The notes beneath the pieces were generated by a model. The model saw only the letters and a program-made list of their open reading frames with translations, searched no databases and was not told where the DNA came from. A stretch of 64,000 nucleotides of DNA from Pedococcus badiiscoriae (GTDB taxonomy: Bacteria; Actinomycetota; Actinomycetes; Actinomycetales; Dermatophilaceae): positions 186,001 through 250,000 of the forward strand of contig NZ_JACCAB010000001.1 in assembly GCF_013408925.1 (NCBI RefSeq). Reading direction: 5' to 3'. The position numbers and the translations under genes are program-made. The first letter of the stretch is position 1. Every line of letters starts with the position of its first letter. Below are positions 45,711 through 54,725 of this stretch, piece after piece.

Positions 45711-45789
45711 GGTGGTTCCTTCACTCTCGTGTGCCGAGGGTGCGGGGACACGTGGTGGGTCGCCCGCGCTTGCGCACGGCAACCGGTGC

Positions 45790-45890
45790 CGTGCGCCTGG
45801 TCTTCACCCGGGGCACCCCACCGCGGAGGAGGGTTGCCGGCCAGCGAGCCGGGGCTTGTCGCTGGCGCTCATGACCTGTCCCGAGGCTAC
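45790..45890 (-). ncRNA. SAM-IV riboswitch upstream of metY
   Basis: Minus-strand leader GGTCATGAGCGCCAGCGACA, then AAGCCCCGGCTCGCTGGC, CGGCAACCCTCCTCC and GCGGTGGGGTGCCCCGGGTG. It matches the metX leader element nearly base for base, with compensating stem changes (CCAGC/GCTGG retained, TTG to CTC in the loop side). SAM should repress metY. Boundaries are approximate. Confidence 0.93.
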
Positions 45891-45994
45891 GCCCGGGACC
45901 TGACCGCGCGGCATACCCGTCTCTCATGGCGGACCGGAGGTCGCGAGCCCGGGTCCGCGGGCATATCTGCGGCTTCGATGGTGTTGGGGCGGGT

Positions 45995-46438
45995 ATGACC
46001 ATTACCGGCGAATACGCCCCCAGCACGAGCGGATGGGTCCGCGACCAGGTCGAGCAGATCGAGGCCGCCGGGACGACGCGCGCGGTCTCCATCCAGGACC
46101 GTCCGGTCGTGATGCTGACGATGCTCGGGCTCTCTGGCAAGGTGCGCAAGGTGCCGCTGATGCGCGTCGAGCACGACGGGCTGTATGCCGCGGTGGCGAG
46201 CAAGGGTGGCGCGCCCGAGCACCCGAAGTGGTATGCCAACATCCGCAAGAACCCGGTCCTCGACCTGCAGGACGACGACCGCACCTGGACCGTGCGCGCC
46301 CGGGAGCTCGACGGGGCAGAGCGCGAGCAGTGGTGGGCGCGGTGCGTCGAGGCCTTCCCGTCCTACGCGGACTACCAGGTCAAGACCGACCGGCTGATCC
46401 CCGTGTTCGTCCTCGAGCCGGTCGAGACCGCGGCCTGA
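45995..46438 (+). CDS. F420-dependent nitroreductase-family oxidoreductase (DUF385)
   Basis: Protein of 147 aa from ATG 45995. Deazaflavin-dependent nitroreductase (Ddn/DUF385) pattern: MLTMLGLSGKVRKVPLMRVE, VASKGGAPEHPKWYANIRKN and VFVLEPV. The split beta-barrel binds coenzyme F420 and reduces quinones or nitro compounds, or protects against oxidative stress. It is divergent from metY across the riboswitch leader. Confidence 0.9.
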   Translation: MTITGEYAPSTSGWVRDQVEQIEAAGTTRAVSIQDRPVVMLTMLGLSGKVRKVPLMRVEHDGLYAAVASKGGAPEHPKWYANIRKNPVLDLQDDDRTWTVRARELDGAEREQWWARCVEAFPSYADYQVKTDRLIPVFVLEPVETAA

Positions 46439-46470
46439 TCGCACTCGACTCGTTCGGGACGGGGTCAGCC

Positions 46471-48297
46471 TCAGCCGATGGTCAGGACCCCGGGGCCGCC
46501 GCCCAGCTGGGTCGGCGACAGGACGGTCTGGCCCGCAGTGCCCGCATAGGGCGACCCGGGTGAGACGTACGAGGTCCAGTGCGTGGCGTCCTCGACGACG
46601 ACCTGGGCGAAGTAGGTCCCCGGCGGGGTCCCGCCCGGGACGGTGACGGTGTGCCGCCAGACCCCGGACTTGCGCGTCCCCGAGACGAGGGTGGGGTCGC
46701 TGCTCGAGTACAGGTGGACGTCGCCGGTCGCACTGCTCAGGTAGAGGCTGACGTTGCCCACTCCCTCGACGTCGGTGGCGGTGACGTCGACGACCACCTG
46801 CTGCGGGGCCCCCGACAACGGAAGCTCGCTCGGCGTCATCGTCAGGCGGCTCAGCACGGGCGCGTTGCTGTCACCCGTCCCGGTCACCACGAACCGCCCC
46901 GACCCACCGGGCAGCGGGAGGCCACCCGTGCCGGCGCCGTCCCGTGCCTCGACGTAGGCCCGCAGGTCGGGCCCGTTGTAGTACTGCATCCCGTGCCGGG
47001 AGGAGGCGTCCTCGACCCACACGGCGAAGTTCCAGATCCCGCCGATCTCACCGGCCTCGATCACGTGCGAGGCCGTCCAGATGCCGTCGCGGGCGGTGCC
47101 CGAGACCTGCTGGAGGTTGTCGCAGCCGAGCTGCACGTAGTCGCCGTTCGCCGGTCGGTAGGCACACAGGTACGGGGTGCCCCCGATGCCGGCCCGGTCG
47201 TCGGTCAGGCGCACGGTCGCCGTGACCGTCTTGGCGGTCGTGCGCACGTCGAGGGCGGTGCGGCTGAGGCTGAACGAGGCGACCACCGGCGGCTGCAGGT
47301 CGGTGCTGCGCGAGGCCACCGCCAGCACTTCGGGGAATCCGTCGAAGGACTGCCGACCCACGCGGTCGGTCATGAAGACGTTGACGGTCATGGCACCGGG
47401 GTCGACGTACATCGGAACCTTCAGCGTGCCGCTCCACCACCCGTCGCGGGGGGTGCCACTCACGAGGTGGGCCATCCCGCCGGTGGCGTAACCGATGAGT
47501 CCCTCGGTCTGGTGCTGCGCGCCGACCTGCACGGACGTGACACCGGTGTCATCGGTGACCCGGATCCGGTAGGTGGTGACCTGGGGCGCGGCCGTCACGT
47601 CGACTGCGGCCGGGGAGAGCGACACCGCGACCGCCTGCGCCGGCTCCGTGTCCGTCTTGCAGCTGTAGCGGATGTCGCCGGCTGCGATCTCGCACCAGTT
47701 GGTGCCGTTGCCCCCGGAGATCACGTCGGGGTCGGGCCCGCCCAGGAGGTCGTCGTTGCCGTCGTTGCCGTTGACCTTGTCGCGGCCCGGGCCGCCGCTG
47801 ACAGTGTCGTCGCCGGTCCCGCCGATCAGGGTGTCGTTGCCCGTGTTGCCCACGACCACGTCGTTGCCGGTGCTCCCGTCGATGACGTCGTCGCCGGGGC
47901 CCCCGTCGATGCCGTCGTTCCCCGAGTAGCCCAGCACGTAGTCGTTGCCGGCCCCCGCGTTGACCTTGTCGTTGCCCTGCTGGGCGTAGATCTTGTCGTT
48001 GCCCGTCCCGCCGTAGATCGTGTCGTCACCGAAGCCGCCGTAGATCGTGTCGTCACCGAGGCCGCCGTCGATGATGTCGTTGCCCCCGAGGCCCACGAGC
48101 CGGTCGTTGCCGCCCAGGCCGCAGATCACGTCGGGGCCCGCCGTCCCGGTGATGGTGTCCGCACCGGCCGTGCCGACCTTGGTGCACCGAGCCCCGTTCG
48201 AGGCGTAGACGGCGGCACTGGCAGAGGGTGCGGTGGCCAGCGAGCTGGCCGCGACGGCGACGAAGGCGGCGGCGGCCGCCACGAGGCGAGGCTTCAC
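46471..48297 (-). CDS. Secreted protein with calcium-binding (RTX-like) repeats
   Basis: Protein of 608 aa from GTG 48297, chosen because it begins a signal peptide (MKPRLVAAAAAFVAVAASSL, cleavage after ASA). Residues about 45-200 carry at least a dozen GGxGxDxI nonapeptides (GLGGNDRLVGLGGNDIIDGG), which bind calcium in a parallel beta roll. The rest, about 220-608, looks like three or four Ig-like/cadherin-like modules of about 110 residues, each with VSGTxRDGxW(S/T/R) near its middle. A cell-surface or secreted adhesin-like role is plausible; no enzyme domain is seen. Confidence 0.85.
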   Translation of the reverse strand: MKPRLVAAAAAFVAVAASSLATAPSASAAVYASNGARCTKVGTAGADTITGTAGPDVICGLGGNDRLVGLGGNDIIDGGLGDDTIYGGFGDDTIYGGTGNDKIYAQQGNDKVNAGAGNDYVLGYSGNDGIDGGPGDDVIDGSTGNDVVVGNTGNDTLIGGTGDDTVSGGPGRDKVNGNDGNDDLLGGPDPDVISGGNGTNWCEIAAGDIRYSCKTDTEPAQAVAVSLSPAAVDVTAAPQVTTYRIRVTDDTGVTSVQVGAQHQTEGLIGYATGGMAHLVSGTPRDGWWSGTLKVPMYVDPGAMTVNVFMTDRVGRQSFDGFPEVLAVASRSTDLQPPVVASFSLSRTALDVRTTAKTVTATVRLTDDRAGIGGTPYLCAYRPANGDYVQLGCDNLQQVSGTARDGIWTASHVIEAGEIGGIWNFAVWVEDASSRHGMQYYNGPDLRAYVEARDGAGTGGLPLPGGSGRFVVTGTGDSNAPVLSRLTMTPSELPLSGAPQQVVVDVTATDVEGVGNVSLYLSSATGDVHLYSSSDPTLVSGTRKSGVWRHTVTVPGGTPPGTYFAQVVVEDATHWTSYVSPGSPYAGTAGQTVLSPTQLGGGPGVLTIG

Positions 48298-48356
48298 AGT
48301 GCGTCCGATCAGGCGGGTGACGCCGCCGGTCCCCCGCGCGACATGGTCGCCGCAGC

Positions 48357-48866
48357 CTAGACGTCCGACTGGTCCCGAGGGGGGAGAATGCCCGATCTGG
48401 TCCGGCGCAGCCAGAGCAGACCGAGCACCGGCAGGACGAGCGGCACGTAGCCGTACCCCGACCCGAAGTGCGACCACACCGTCTTGTCGGGGAAAGCGCT
48501 CTTGGCCAGGTAGGACGCGAGCCCCACGACCAGCACGCCCGCCAGCTCGACGCTGATCGCGACCAGCGCGACCGCGCGAGACGTGCGGTCGCCGCGAGCG
48601 AGCGCCACTGTCGCGACGACGTAGATCACCGCCGCCAGGGCGGACAGCAGGTAGGCCAGCGGGGCGCGGCTGAAGTACTCGGTGATCTGCAGGACCGAGC
48701 GGCCCGTGGCGGCCAGGGCGAGCAGCCCGTAGACGGCGACCAGCACCACCCCCGGACCGGACCGGGTCGGGCGCGGGGTGGGAGCCGGGGTCGGGTTCGG
48801 AGCCGGACTCGGGGTCGGGTTCGGAGCCGGACTCGGGGTCGGATTCGAGGGCGGGGTCTCAGCCAC
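48357..48866 (-). CDS. Integral membrane protein with Pro-rich N-terminus
   Basis: Protein of 169 aa. A cytoplasmic NPTPSPAP repeat (residues 8-32) precedes four membrane helices (VVLVAVYGLLALAATG, YLLSALAAVIYVVATVALA, LVAISVELAGVLVVGLA, VPLVLPVLGLLWL). No family function is known. The start overlaps the stop of the upstream membrane protein gene, so the two form a pair. Confidence 0.8.
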   Translation of the reverse strand: MAETPPSNPTPSPAPNPTPSPAPNPTPAPTPRPTRSGPGVVLVAVYGLLALAATGRSVLQITEYFSRAPLAYLLSALAAVIYVVATVALARGDRTSRAVALVAISVELAGVLVVGLASYLAKSAFPDKTVWSHFGSGYGYVPLVLPVLGLLWLRRTRSGILPPRDQSDV

Positions 48867-49224
48867 GCAGGTTCCAGATCTGTTGGAGGCGCGCCGTCAT
48901 CACCGCGATGCTGAAGGCCCCCACGGCGACGACGCCCATCGACCAGCGCGTCTTCTCCTTGAGCGCCAGGAACAGCGCCGCGGGCGGCACGAACGGCAGG
49001 GTGATCGCGTAGGCCGCGAACGTCGCCTGCTCCGCGCCGCCACCGGGCACCCGCCCGAGGTGGGCGACGCAGACCACCAGCTGCACCAACAGCGCCAGCT
49101 CCGTCACCCCCGCCACGAGCAGCAGACGGTCGTCGACGACACGGCTGCGCGCGGCATACCAACCCGCGGCGGCCAGCAGGCACACCGCGGCCACGAGCAC
49201 GACGACGGTCAGCGGGAACAGCAC
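48859..49224 (-). CDS. Integral membrane protein
   Basis: Protein of 121 aa from GTG 49224, with four hydrophobic helices (LTVVVLVAAVCLLAAAGWYA, LLLVAGVTELALLVQLVVCV, FAAYAITLPFVPPAALFLAL, MGVVAVGAFSIAVMTA). It is coupled to the Pro-rich membrane protein by an eight-base overlap. The longer open frame upstream is the antisense of the neighbouring gene and was rejected. Confidence 0.8.
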   Translation of the reverse strand: MLFPLTVVVLVAAVCLLAAAGWYAARSRVVDDRLLLVAGVTELALLVQLVVCVAHLGRVPGGGAEQATFAAYAITLPFVPPAALFLALKEKTRWSMGVVAVGAFSIAVMTARLQQIWNLRG

Positions 49225-49276
49225 GGCGGGAAGCCTACGCGAGCACTGGGTCGACGTCGTTCGCCGGTCGGCCAGG

Positions 49277-50725
49277 TCAGGGCCGCTTGCCGCTGGTGCT
49301 GGTGCTGGTGGGCTTGGGGCCCTTGCCGGACGAACGCGGGTTCGGCGTGTGGCTGTCGTTCGTCGCACTCGAGCCGGGAACTGGCGCCGTCGGGCTGGGC
49401 GAGGCCGACTTGCCGTGGGGGCCACCCTTCCCCGACTTGGTCGAGTGCGGGTTGGGGCCGTGGGCCGTCGGCGAGTTCGGGTTCGGCGTGTGGGTGGTCG
49501 GTGGCTTCGAGGGGTGCGTGGGGTGCGACGGTTTGTCGGAAGGCGTGGCGTGGGCTGTCGGCGACCCCGAGCCGTGTTGAGGCTTGGGCGCCAGCACCCC
49601 GGCGCAGTAGGCCTCAACCTTGTCGGCCCCGCCTGCTGTGGAGGACAGGCTGCGGAAGGCGACGGAGTGGTCCCGGGCCGTGCCCTTGGCCTTGTCGGTC
49701 GACCAGGCCCGGCACAGCCCAGCTGCGGGACTGGCCGCCGCACGCGGCCCCACCCCCGCCGTCGGTGAGGTCACCGGGCTGCGCCCCGGGTTCCGTGAGG
49801 GGCTCGTGCCGTGTGTCCTTGGCGCCGGCGCCCCGACCACCTGGTGCAGGACCTGCTGGACCTTGTCGGGCAGGACGCCGACATACGCCGCGGCCCCGAG
49901 CCCGCCCAACGACACGACCGACACGGACAGGACGGACGCAGTCAGGAGGGCCGCCCGCGACCGACCCACGGCCGCGGCGCCGGCAGCCGCCATGCCAGCA
50001 GCCGTGACCCCCGCGGCACCCATGGTCGCGCCGCCGGACCCGCGCCCGATGGCGATGACCTTGACCTTCGCCCGGCGTGCGCTGACCGGGATCTTGCGGA
50101 AGGCGCTCAGGGCGACGTGCTCGTCGGCGAGCTCCGCCGTCGTGGCCGGCGCGGCCAGCGACCACCTCAGCAGGTCGGCGCCGGTACCCAGTCGTTCCAG
50201 GGCCCGCGCCTCGGCCCGCTGGATGTTGACCGCATCCACGCCGATGACGTCGGCCACCGCGGCGGGCGGCAGGCCGGCGCCCAGGTGCAGCACGACGACC
50301 TCGCCCTGCCCGAGCGGCAGCGCTCGCAGGGCCGTCAGGGTCTCGTTGATCCCGCGATGCGCGGGAGTGCCGGTGGCATCGGGCTCGAACAGCTCGTCGA
50401 TGCCGAGCTCGTCGTCAGCGTCGGACGGCATCCCGGGAAGGACCGTGACCGAACCCCAAGCCCGCCGCAATGTGCTCTCCTCCGCGCGTTGCCGAGCGCA
50501 TGCGAGCAGCCAGACGCGCCACGCGAGCTCGTCGCCGGCAAACCCCGGCAACCCGCGCACCACGGTGATCCAGCCCTCACACGCCTCGTCATAGGGATCG
50601 TCGTGCCCGACGACCCGCAGGTAGCGGATCATCGTCGGGTTCGCGTCACGCCAGAGCCTGGCGAAGGCATCCTCTTCGCCGGCTTGGGCGGCGCGCAGGG
50701 TGCGCGCGAAGTCGGTCCCCAGCAC
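49277..50725 (-). CDS. Sigma-factor-like protein with membrane anchor and Pro/Ser/Thr tail
   Basis: Protein of 482 aa from GTG 50725 (an ATG at 50764 is possible). Residues 5-75 resemble sigma region 2 (DAFARLWRDANPTMIRYLRV, ELAWRVWLLACARQRAEEST). Residues 125-175 resemble a degraded region 4 (TALRALPLGQGEVVVLHLGA, ADVIGVDAVNIQRAEARALE). A membrane helix follows at about 260-285 (LLTASVLSVSVVSLGGLGAA). The remaining 190 residues are outside, including a short two-cysteine segment (LCRAWSTDK, VEAYCAGVL) and a long Pro/Ser/Thr/His tail. It could be a membrane-tethered ECF-type sigma or a regulator derived from one. Confidence 0.75.
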   Translation of the reverse strand: MLGTDFARTLRAAQAGEEDAFARLWRDANPTMIRYLRVVGHDDPYDEACEGWITVVRGLPGFAGDELAWRVWLLACARQRAEESTLRRAWGSVTVLPGMPSDADDELGIDELFEPDATGTPAHRGINETLTALRALPLGQGEVVVLHLGAGLPPAAVADVIGVDAVNIQRAEARALERLGTGADLLRWSLAAPATTAELADEHVALSAFRKIPVSARRAKVKVIAIGRGSGGATMGAAGVTAAGMAAAGAAAVGRSRAALLTASVLSVSVVSLGGLGAAAYVGVLPDKVQQVLHQVVGAPAPRTHGTSPSRNPGRSPVTSPTAGVGPRAAASPAAGLCRAWSTDKAKGTARDHSVAFRSLSSTAGGADKVEAYCAGVLAPKPQHGSGSPTAHATPSDKPSHPTHPSKPPTTHTPNPNSPTAHGPNPHSTKSGKGGPHGKSASPSPTAPVPGSSATNDSHTPNPRSSGKGPKPTSTSTSGKRP

Positions 50726-50843
50726 GGTTCCAGTATCGCGGGCGCCGTGGCGCCGGGCCCTCATCCATTCGGCCCAAGTCAAGACTTGGTAAAGAGGCCA
50801 GCCGGCGCGGGCGGGCCTCGCCGAGGCCGCCGCCCGCAGGCGG

Positions 50844-53075
50844 TCATGGCGCGGTGGCCAGCTCCGGGGCCGCAGCGGCAACCGCCGCCGGACCAGCCTG
50901 CTCCTCCCGGTGACCGTGCCGCTCCCACCAGCGGGCCAGCGGCCGGGGGGCGTACCAGTTCGCCCGCCCGAGCAGCCGCATCGTGGCCGGCACGAGCAGT
51001 GCCCGCACCACGGTGGCGTCGAGCAGCACGGCGACGAGCATGCCCACGCCGATCATCTTGAGGAAGACGATCCCGCTCGTCGCGAAGCCACCGATGACCA
51101 CGGCCAGCAGGAGGGCGGCGCTGGTGATGATCCGCCCGGACCGCTGGATCCCCGCCGCCACGGCCCTCGTGTTGTCACCGGTGCGGTCCCACTCCTCGCG
51201 CACCCGGCTGAGCAGGAACACCTCGTAGTCCATCGACAGCCCGAACAGGATCGCGAGCATCAGGATCGGCTGCGTCACGTCGAGGTATCCGGGCGAGGTG
51301 AAGCCGAGCAGCTTCGACAGGTGACCTTCCTGGAAGATCCAGGTGACCACACCGAAGGACGCCACGATCGAAACGCCGTTCATCACGATGGCCTTGAGCG
51401 GCAGGACCACCGAGCCGAAGGCGATGAACAGCAGCACGAGCATGACCGCCGCGACCATGAGCGCCATCCACGGCAGGTGGCTGCCGATCGAGGAGATGAG
51501 GTCCACCGCGTCGGCGGTCGGGCCGCCGACCAGCACGGTCGCTCCCGCAGGTGGGGCGACGGCGCGCACTGCCCTGAGCACGTCCTGGCTGCCCGGCGTC
51601 TGGGAGTTCCCCCGCCAGCTCGCCTGGACCAGCGTGAGCTGTCGTCCGTCCACTGACCTGGTGGCGACCGCCTGCGCGCCGGTGACGCCGGCCACGGTGG
51701 ACAGCCTCGTCACGTAGGCCGTGGTGGCCGCCTGGTCCGCTCCGCGCACCATGATCGACGCCGTGGAGGTCTGGCCACCGAAGAGCCGCGCCTGCAGGTC
51801 CGCAGCCTGCCGGCTGGGCGAGCTGGCCGGCAGGACCCGCTCGTCCACGCTCCCCCACTTGGCCCCCAGGAACGGGCTCCCCACGGCGAGCAGGCCGATG
51901 ACGATCGCCACGAGGTAGGCCACGGGCCGGCGCATCACGCTGTGCGCGACCCGGGCCCAGGCGCCGTGCACCACCTCGTGGTCGGAGCCGTGCACCTCGT
52001 CCGGCGTGCGGGCATCGGCGAGGTGCGCCCGGGCGCCGCGACGCCACGGCATGCGGCCGAACTCGATCCGCGGGCCGATGACCCCCAGCAGGGCCGGCAG
52101 CACCGTCAGTGCTGCGACCATCGCGACGAGCACTGCCGCCACCCCGCCGAATCCCATGGAGCGCAGGAAGTTCTGCGGGAACAGCAGGAGCGAGGCGAGC
52201 GACGCAGCGACGATCAGGCCCGAGAACAGCACCGTGCGCCCGGCGGTGGCCATCGTGCGGACGACGGCCGCGCGGACGCTGTCGCGGGACGTGTCGGGCT
52301 GGTGCGCCAGCTCTTCGCGGAAGCGGCTCACGACGAACAAGGCGTAGTCGATGGCCAGACCCATGCCCAGCAGCGTGATGACGTTGATCGAGAAGATCGA
52401 GACGTCGGTGATGCCCGTGATGAGGCGCACGACCGCGAACGCGCCCATCACGGCGATCCCGCCGACGAGGGTGGGCATCAGGGCCGAGACCAGGCTGCCG
52501 AAGATCAGCAGGCTGAGCAGGAAGACGATCGGCAGCGAGATCGACTCGGCGCGGGCGATGTCCTTGGAGACCTGCGAGTTGACGTCGCCGAAGACCGCCC
52601 AGCGGCCGCCGACGCTGGTGGTCAGCCCGGGGGCGGCGAGGTGGCCCTTGACCGCGTCCCAGTTCCTGCTCTTGGCGTCCTGGCTCCTCCCGGCGAGCGT
52701 GATGACGACGCGGGTGGCGTGCCCGTCGCTGCTGACCAGGGCCGGCGACCTCGTGTCGTAGTACGTCAGTGCTCCGGCGACGTCGGTCGTGGGCAGCGAT
52801 GCCAGGGTGCCGGTCACCGCGCGCTGGAACGCCGGGTCGGCCACCCGGAGGGTCGGGCTGGAGTAGACGACCACGAGGTCGGTCTCACGGCCGGGGAAGG
52901 TCGCCTGCTCGAGGACGAGCTCCTTGGCCGAGTCGGTGGCGGGGTCGTCGAACCCACCGTTGGACAGGTGGCCGAACACCCCGATCCCGTATGCCGCGGC
53001 GGCCAGCACCACGGCTATCCCACCCACGAGGACCAACCAGGACCGTCGTGCGACGAGCTGACCCCACCTGTGCAT
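50844..53075 (-). CDS. MMPL/RND family transporter
   Basis: Protein of 743 aa with about 12 membrane helices in two repeats. Each half has a large outer loop and an RND/MMPL helix cluster (MGLAIDYALFVVSRFREELA near 255 and FGLSMDYEVFLLSRVREEWD near 610, the conserved GxxxDYxxFxxxRxRE motif). Such transporters export lipids, drugs or siderophores. ATG 53075 begins MHRWGQLVARRSWLVL. The gene is divergent from a TetR gene that probably represses it. Confidence 0.93.
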   Translation of the reverse strand: MHRWGQLVARRSWLVLVGGIAVVLAAAAYGIGVFGHLSNGGFDDPATDSAKELVLEQATFPGRETDLVVVYSSPTLRVADPAFQRAVTGTLASLPTTDVAGALTYYDTRSPALVSSDGHATRVVITLAGRSQDAKSRNWDAVKGHLAAPGLTTSVGGRWAVFGDVNSQVSKDIARAESISLPIVFLLSLLIFGSLVSALMPTLVGGIAVMGAFAVVRLITGITDVSIFSINVITLLGMGLAIDYALFVVSRFREELAHQPDTSRDSVRAAVVRTMATAGRTVLFSGLIVAASLASLLLFPQNFLRSMGFGGVAAVLVAMVAALTVLPALLGVIGPRIEFGRMPWRRGARAHLADARTPDEVHGSDHEVVHGAWARVAHSVMRRPVAYLVAIVIGLLAVGSPFLGAKWGSVDERVLPASSPSRQAADLQARLFGGQTSTASIMVRGADQAATTAYVTRLSTVAGVTGAQAVATRSVDGRQLTLVQASWRGNSQTPGSQDVLRAVRAVAPPAGATVLVGGPTADAVDLISSIGSHLPWMALMVAAVMLVLLFIAFGSVVLPLKAIVMNGVSIVASFGVVTWIFQEGHLSKLLGFTSPGYLDVTQPILMLAILFGLSMDYEVFLLSRVREEWDRTGDNTRAVAAGIQRSGRIITSAALLLAVVIGGFATSGIVFLKMIGVGMLVAVLLDATVVRALLVPATMRLLGRANWYAPRPLARWWERHGHREEQAGPAAVAAAAPELATAP

Positions 53076-53100
53076 CCGAACCACTCCCTCGCAACCCCGC

Positions 53101-53140
53101 ATCACTGATGTTTACAGCAGTAACAGTGATGGGTGTAAAC
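53101..53140. promoter_or_regulatory. Operator region between MMPL and TetR genes
   Basis: Two overlapping inverted repeats: ATCACTG (53101-53107)/CAGTGAT (53124-53130) and GTTTACA (53110-53116)/TGTAAAC (53134-53140), in the divergent promoter region. This AT-rich patch is exceptional for the genome and is the likely TetR binding site. Confidence 0.7.
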
Positions 53141-53231
53141 TAAGTTGTCAAGGGTTCATGGTTAACTCTGCGTGAGGTTTCCCGAAGACATTTCTGCGGG
53201 ACATTTCTCCAGGACAAGGAAGCAGGGCGAG

Positions 53232-54038
53232 ATGACGGCGGTACCGACCCGGCGGGAGCGGCAGCGGCAGGCGACCTTCGATGAGATCGTCGACGTCGCC
53301 CGACGGCTCCTGCGCGACGGCGAGGATGTCTCCGTGCGGGCCGTGGCCCAGGAGATGGGCCTGACTCCCCCGGCGCTGTACCGCTACGTCGACAGCCACG
53401 CCGAGCTGATGGTGCGCGTCGCCAGGTCGATCTTCGAGGACGTGGTGGCAACCATGACCACGGCCAGGGACGCGCAGGCACCCGACGACCCGGCGGCGCA
53501 GATCGTCGCGTCCGCCGCCGCGTTCCGCACGTGGGCGCTGACCAACCGGCACGAGTTCCAGCTCGTCTTCGCCTCGGCGACCTCCACCGCGCCCGAGGAT
53601 GGGTCGGCCCCGGAGCCCCTCGTGATGACATCGCTGGACGCGTGCCTGCCCGAGGAATCGGGCGTGAAGCTGTTCGGCGCGTTCTTCAGTGAGATCTTCG
53701 GACGGCTCTGGGTGAAGTACCAGTTCGACATCCCCGCCGACGCCGACCTCGATCCAGAGCTGCTCGAGGTGCTGCGCGGCGAGATCAAGGCCCCCGAGGT
53801 CACCGACGCACTCGGCGGCCCGACCCCGGGCGCGCCGACCCCGGGGATGATCTGGATGTTCGAACGGGCCTGGTCGCGGCTCTACGGCACGGTGACCCTC
53901 GAGGTGTTCGGCCACGTGCACCCGGCGTTCATCTCGACCGGAGCGTTGTTCGGCGCGACGATGCTCGACATCGGGCGGGAGCTCAGCATCGAAGGCGAGT
54001 GGCCGCGGCTACAGGCCATCGCCCGCGCCCAGTACTGA
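53232..54038 (+). CDS. TetR family regulator divergent from MMPL transporter
   Basis: Protein of 268 aa. The HTH is at about residues 15-58 (TFDEIVDVARRLLRDGED, VRAVAQEMGLTPPALYRYVD). The C-terminal domain is of the WHG/TetR_C_33 kind (FRTWALTNRHEFQLVFASAT). ATG 53232 has AGGGCGAG upstream; an alternative start at 53172 adds 20 residues. It probably senses the MMPL substrate. Confidence 0.9.
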   Translation: MTAVPTRRERQRQATFDEIVDVARRLLRDGEDVSVRAVAQEMGLTPPALYRYVDSHAELMVRVARSIFEDVVATMTTARDAQAPDDPAAQIVASAAAFRTWALTNRHEFQLVFASATSTAPEDGSAPEPLVMTSLDACLPEESGVKLFGAFFSEIFGRLWVKYQFDIPADADLDPELLEVLRGEIKAPEVTDALGGPTPGAPTPGMIWMFERAWSRLYGTVTLEVFGHVHPAFISTGALFGATMLDIGRELSIEGEWPRLQAIARAQY

Positions 54039-54069
54039 GACCTTCCCCGGGACTGGTCTGCCGGCAGCC

Positions 54070-54498
54070 TCAGGAGGCTTGGCTGATCGGCTCGGGCATG
54101 GCCTCGATGCCATCCGGCGAGGCCAGGTAGAAGCCGAGGAGCCGGACGCCGTGGCGGGCACATGCCTCGATCGTCTCCTGGTGCCAGCCGCGGTCGTGGT
54201 CGGTCGGCATCACCCCACGACGGCGCCCGCGGGCGACGAGGATCGCCCCGCCGGTCTCCCCGACCATGGGCAGCAGCAGGTCGAGCAGGGTGCGCGCCTC
54301 GGCTGCCGGCGCGTCCACCGGCACGTCGGACAACACGACCGGCTGGACGCCCCGATCCGCCTCGTCGCACACCATCAGGGCCAGGGCGCCGTCGCGACGC
54401 TCCTCGATCCCGAGGATCAGGTCGACCACATCGGCCTGGATCGTCGTGTCCGTCAACGGAATGCTGCGCAGGTCTCGGGGAAGGTCTTCGTAGCTCAT
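54070..54498 (-). CDS. Hypothetical protein
   Basis: Protein of 142 aa (MSYEDLPRDLRSIPLTDTTI). An alpha/beta pattern ends with GWHQETIEACARHGVRLLGFYLASPDGIE. The middle (GGAILVARGRRRGVMPTDHD) is reminiscent of a metal-free JAB/RadC-like fold. No family was recognised firmly. Composition and ribosome spacing look like a real host gene. Confidence 0.7.
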   Translation of the reverse strand: MSYEDLPRDLRSIPLTDTTIQADVVDLILGIEERRDGALALMVCDEADRGVQPVVLSDVPVDAPAAEARTLLDLLLPMVGETGGAILVARGRRRGVMPTDHDRGWHQETIEACARHGVRLLGFYLASPDGIEAMPEPISQAS

Positions 54499-54725
54499 GC
54501 CCTGAATGCTGCCCGAGTCCGCGAGGTCGCTCCGAAGTTATCCCCAGCCCATGCCGAGGGTTCGCTCGGGCCGCGCAACCCCGCCGGCTCGCCGGAAGGT
54601 GAGCACGCGGCATACCGAACGTCGGGACGTGGCACGTCGTTCGGTCAGCTTCGCCTCGGACGAACGGAGGGGGTCGGTCCGATTGCCCGGCTGGTCGTGG
54701 GCCGCGGCTCCTAGCGTCCCTTCTC
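54499..54725. other. Part of an intergenic stretch 54499-54954
   Basis: Nothing beyond a promoter-like CCTAGCGTCC segment near 54711 is visible here. The only candidate gene in the 456-base stretch is the weak 73-aa frame starting at 54726. Confidence 0.45.

Noticed and set aside
46171..46237. GTATGCC as an oriented Chi- or KOPS-like signal
   Set aside because: Both orientations occur about equally in the window, so a strand-oriented signal is unlikely; kept only as an enriched word.
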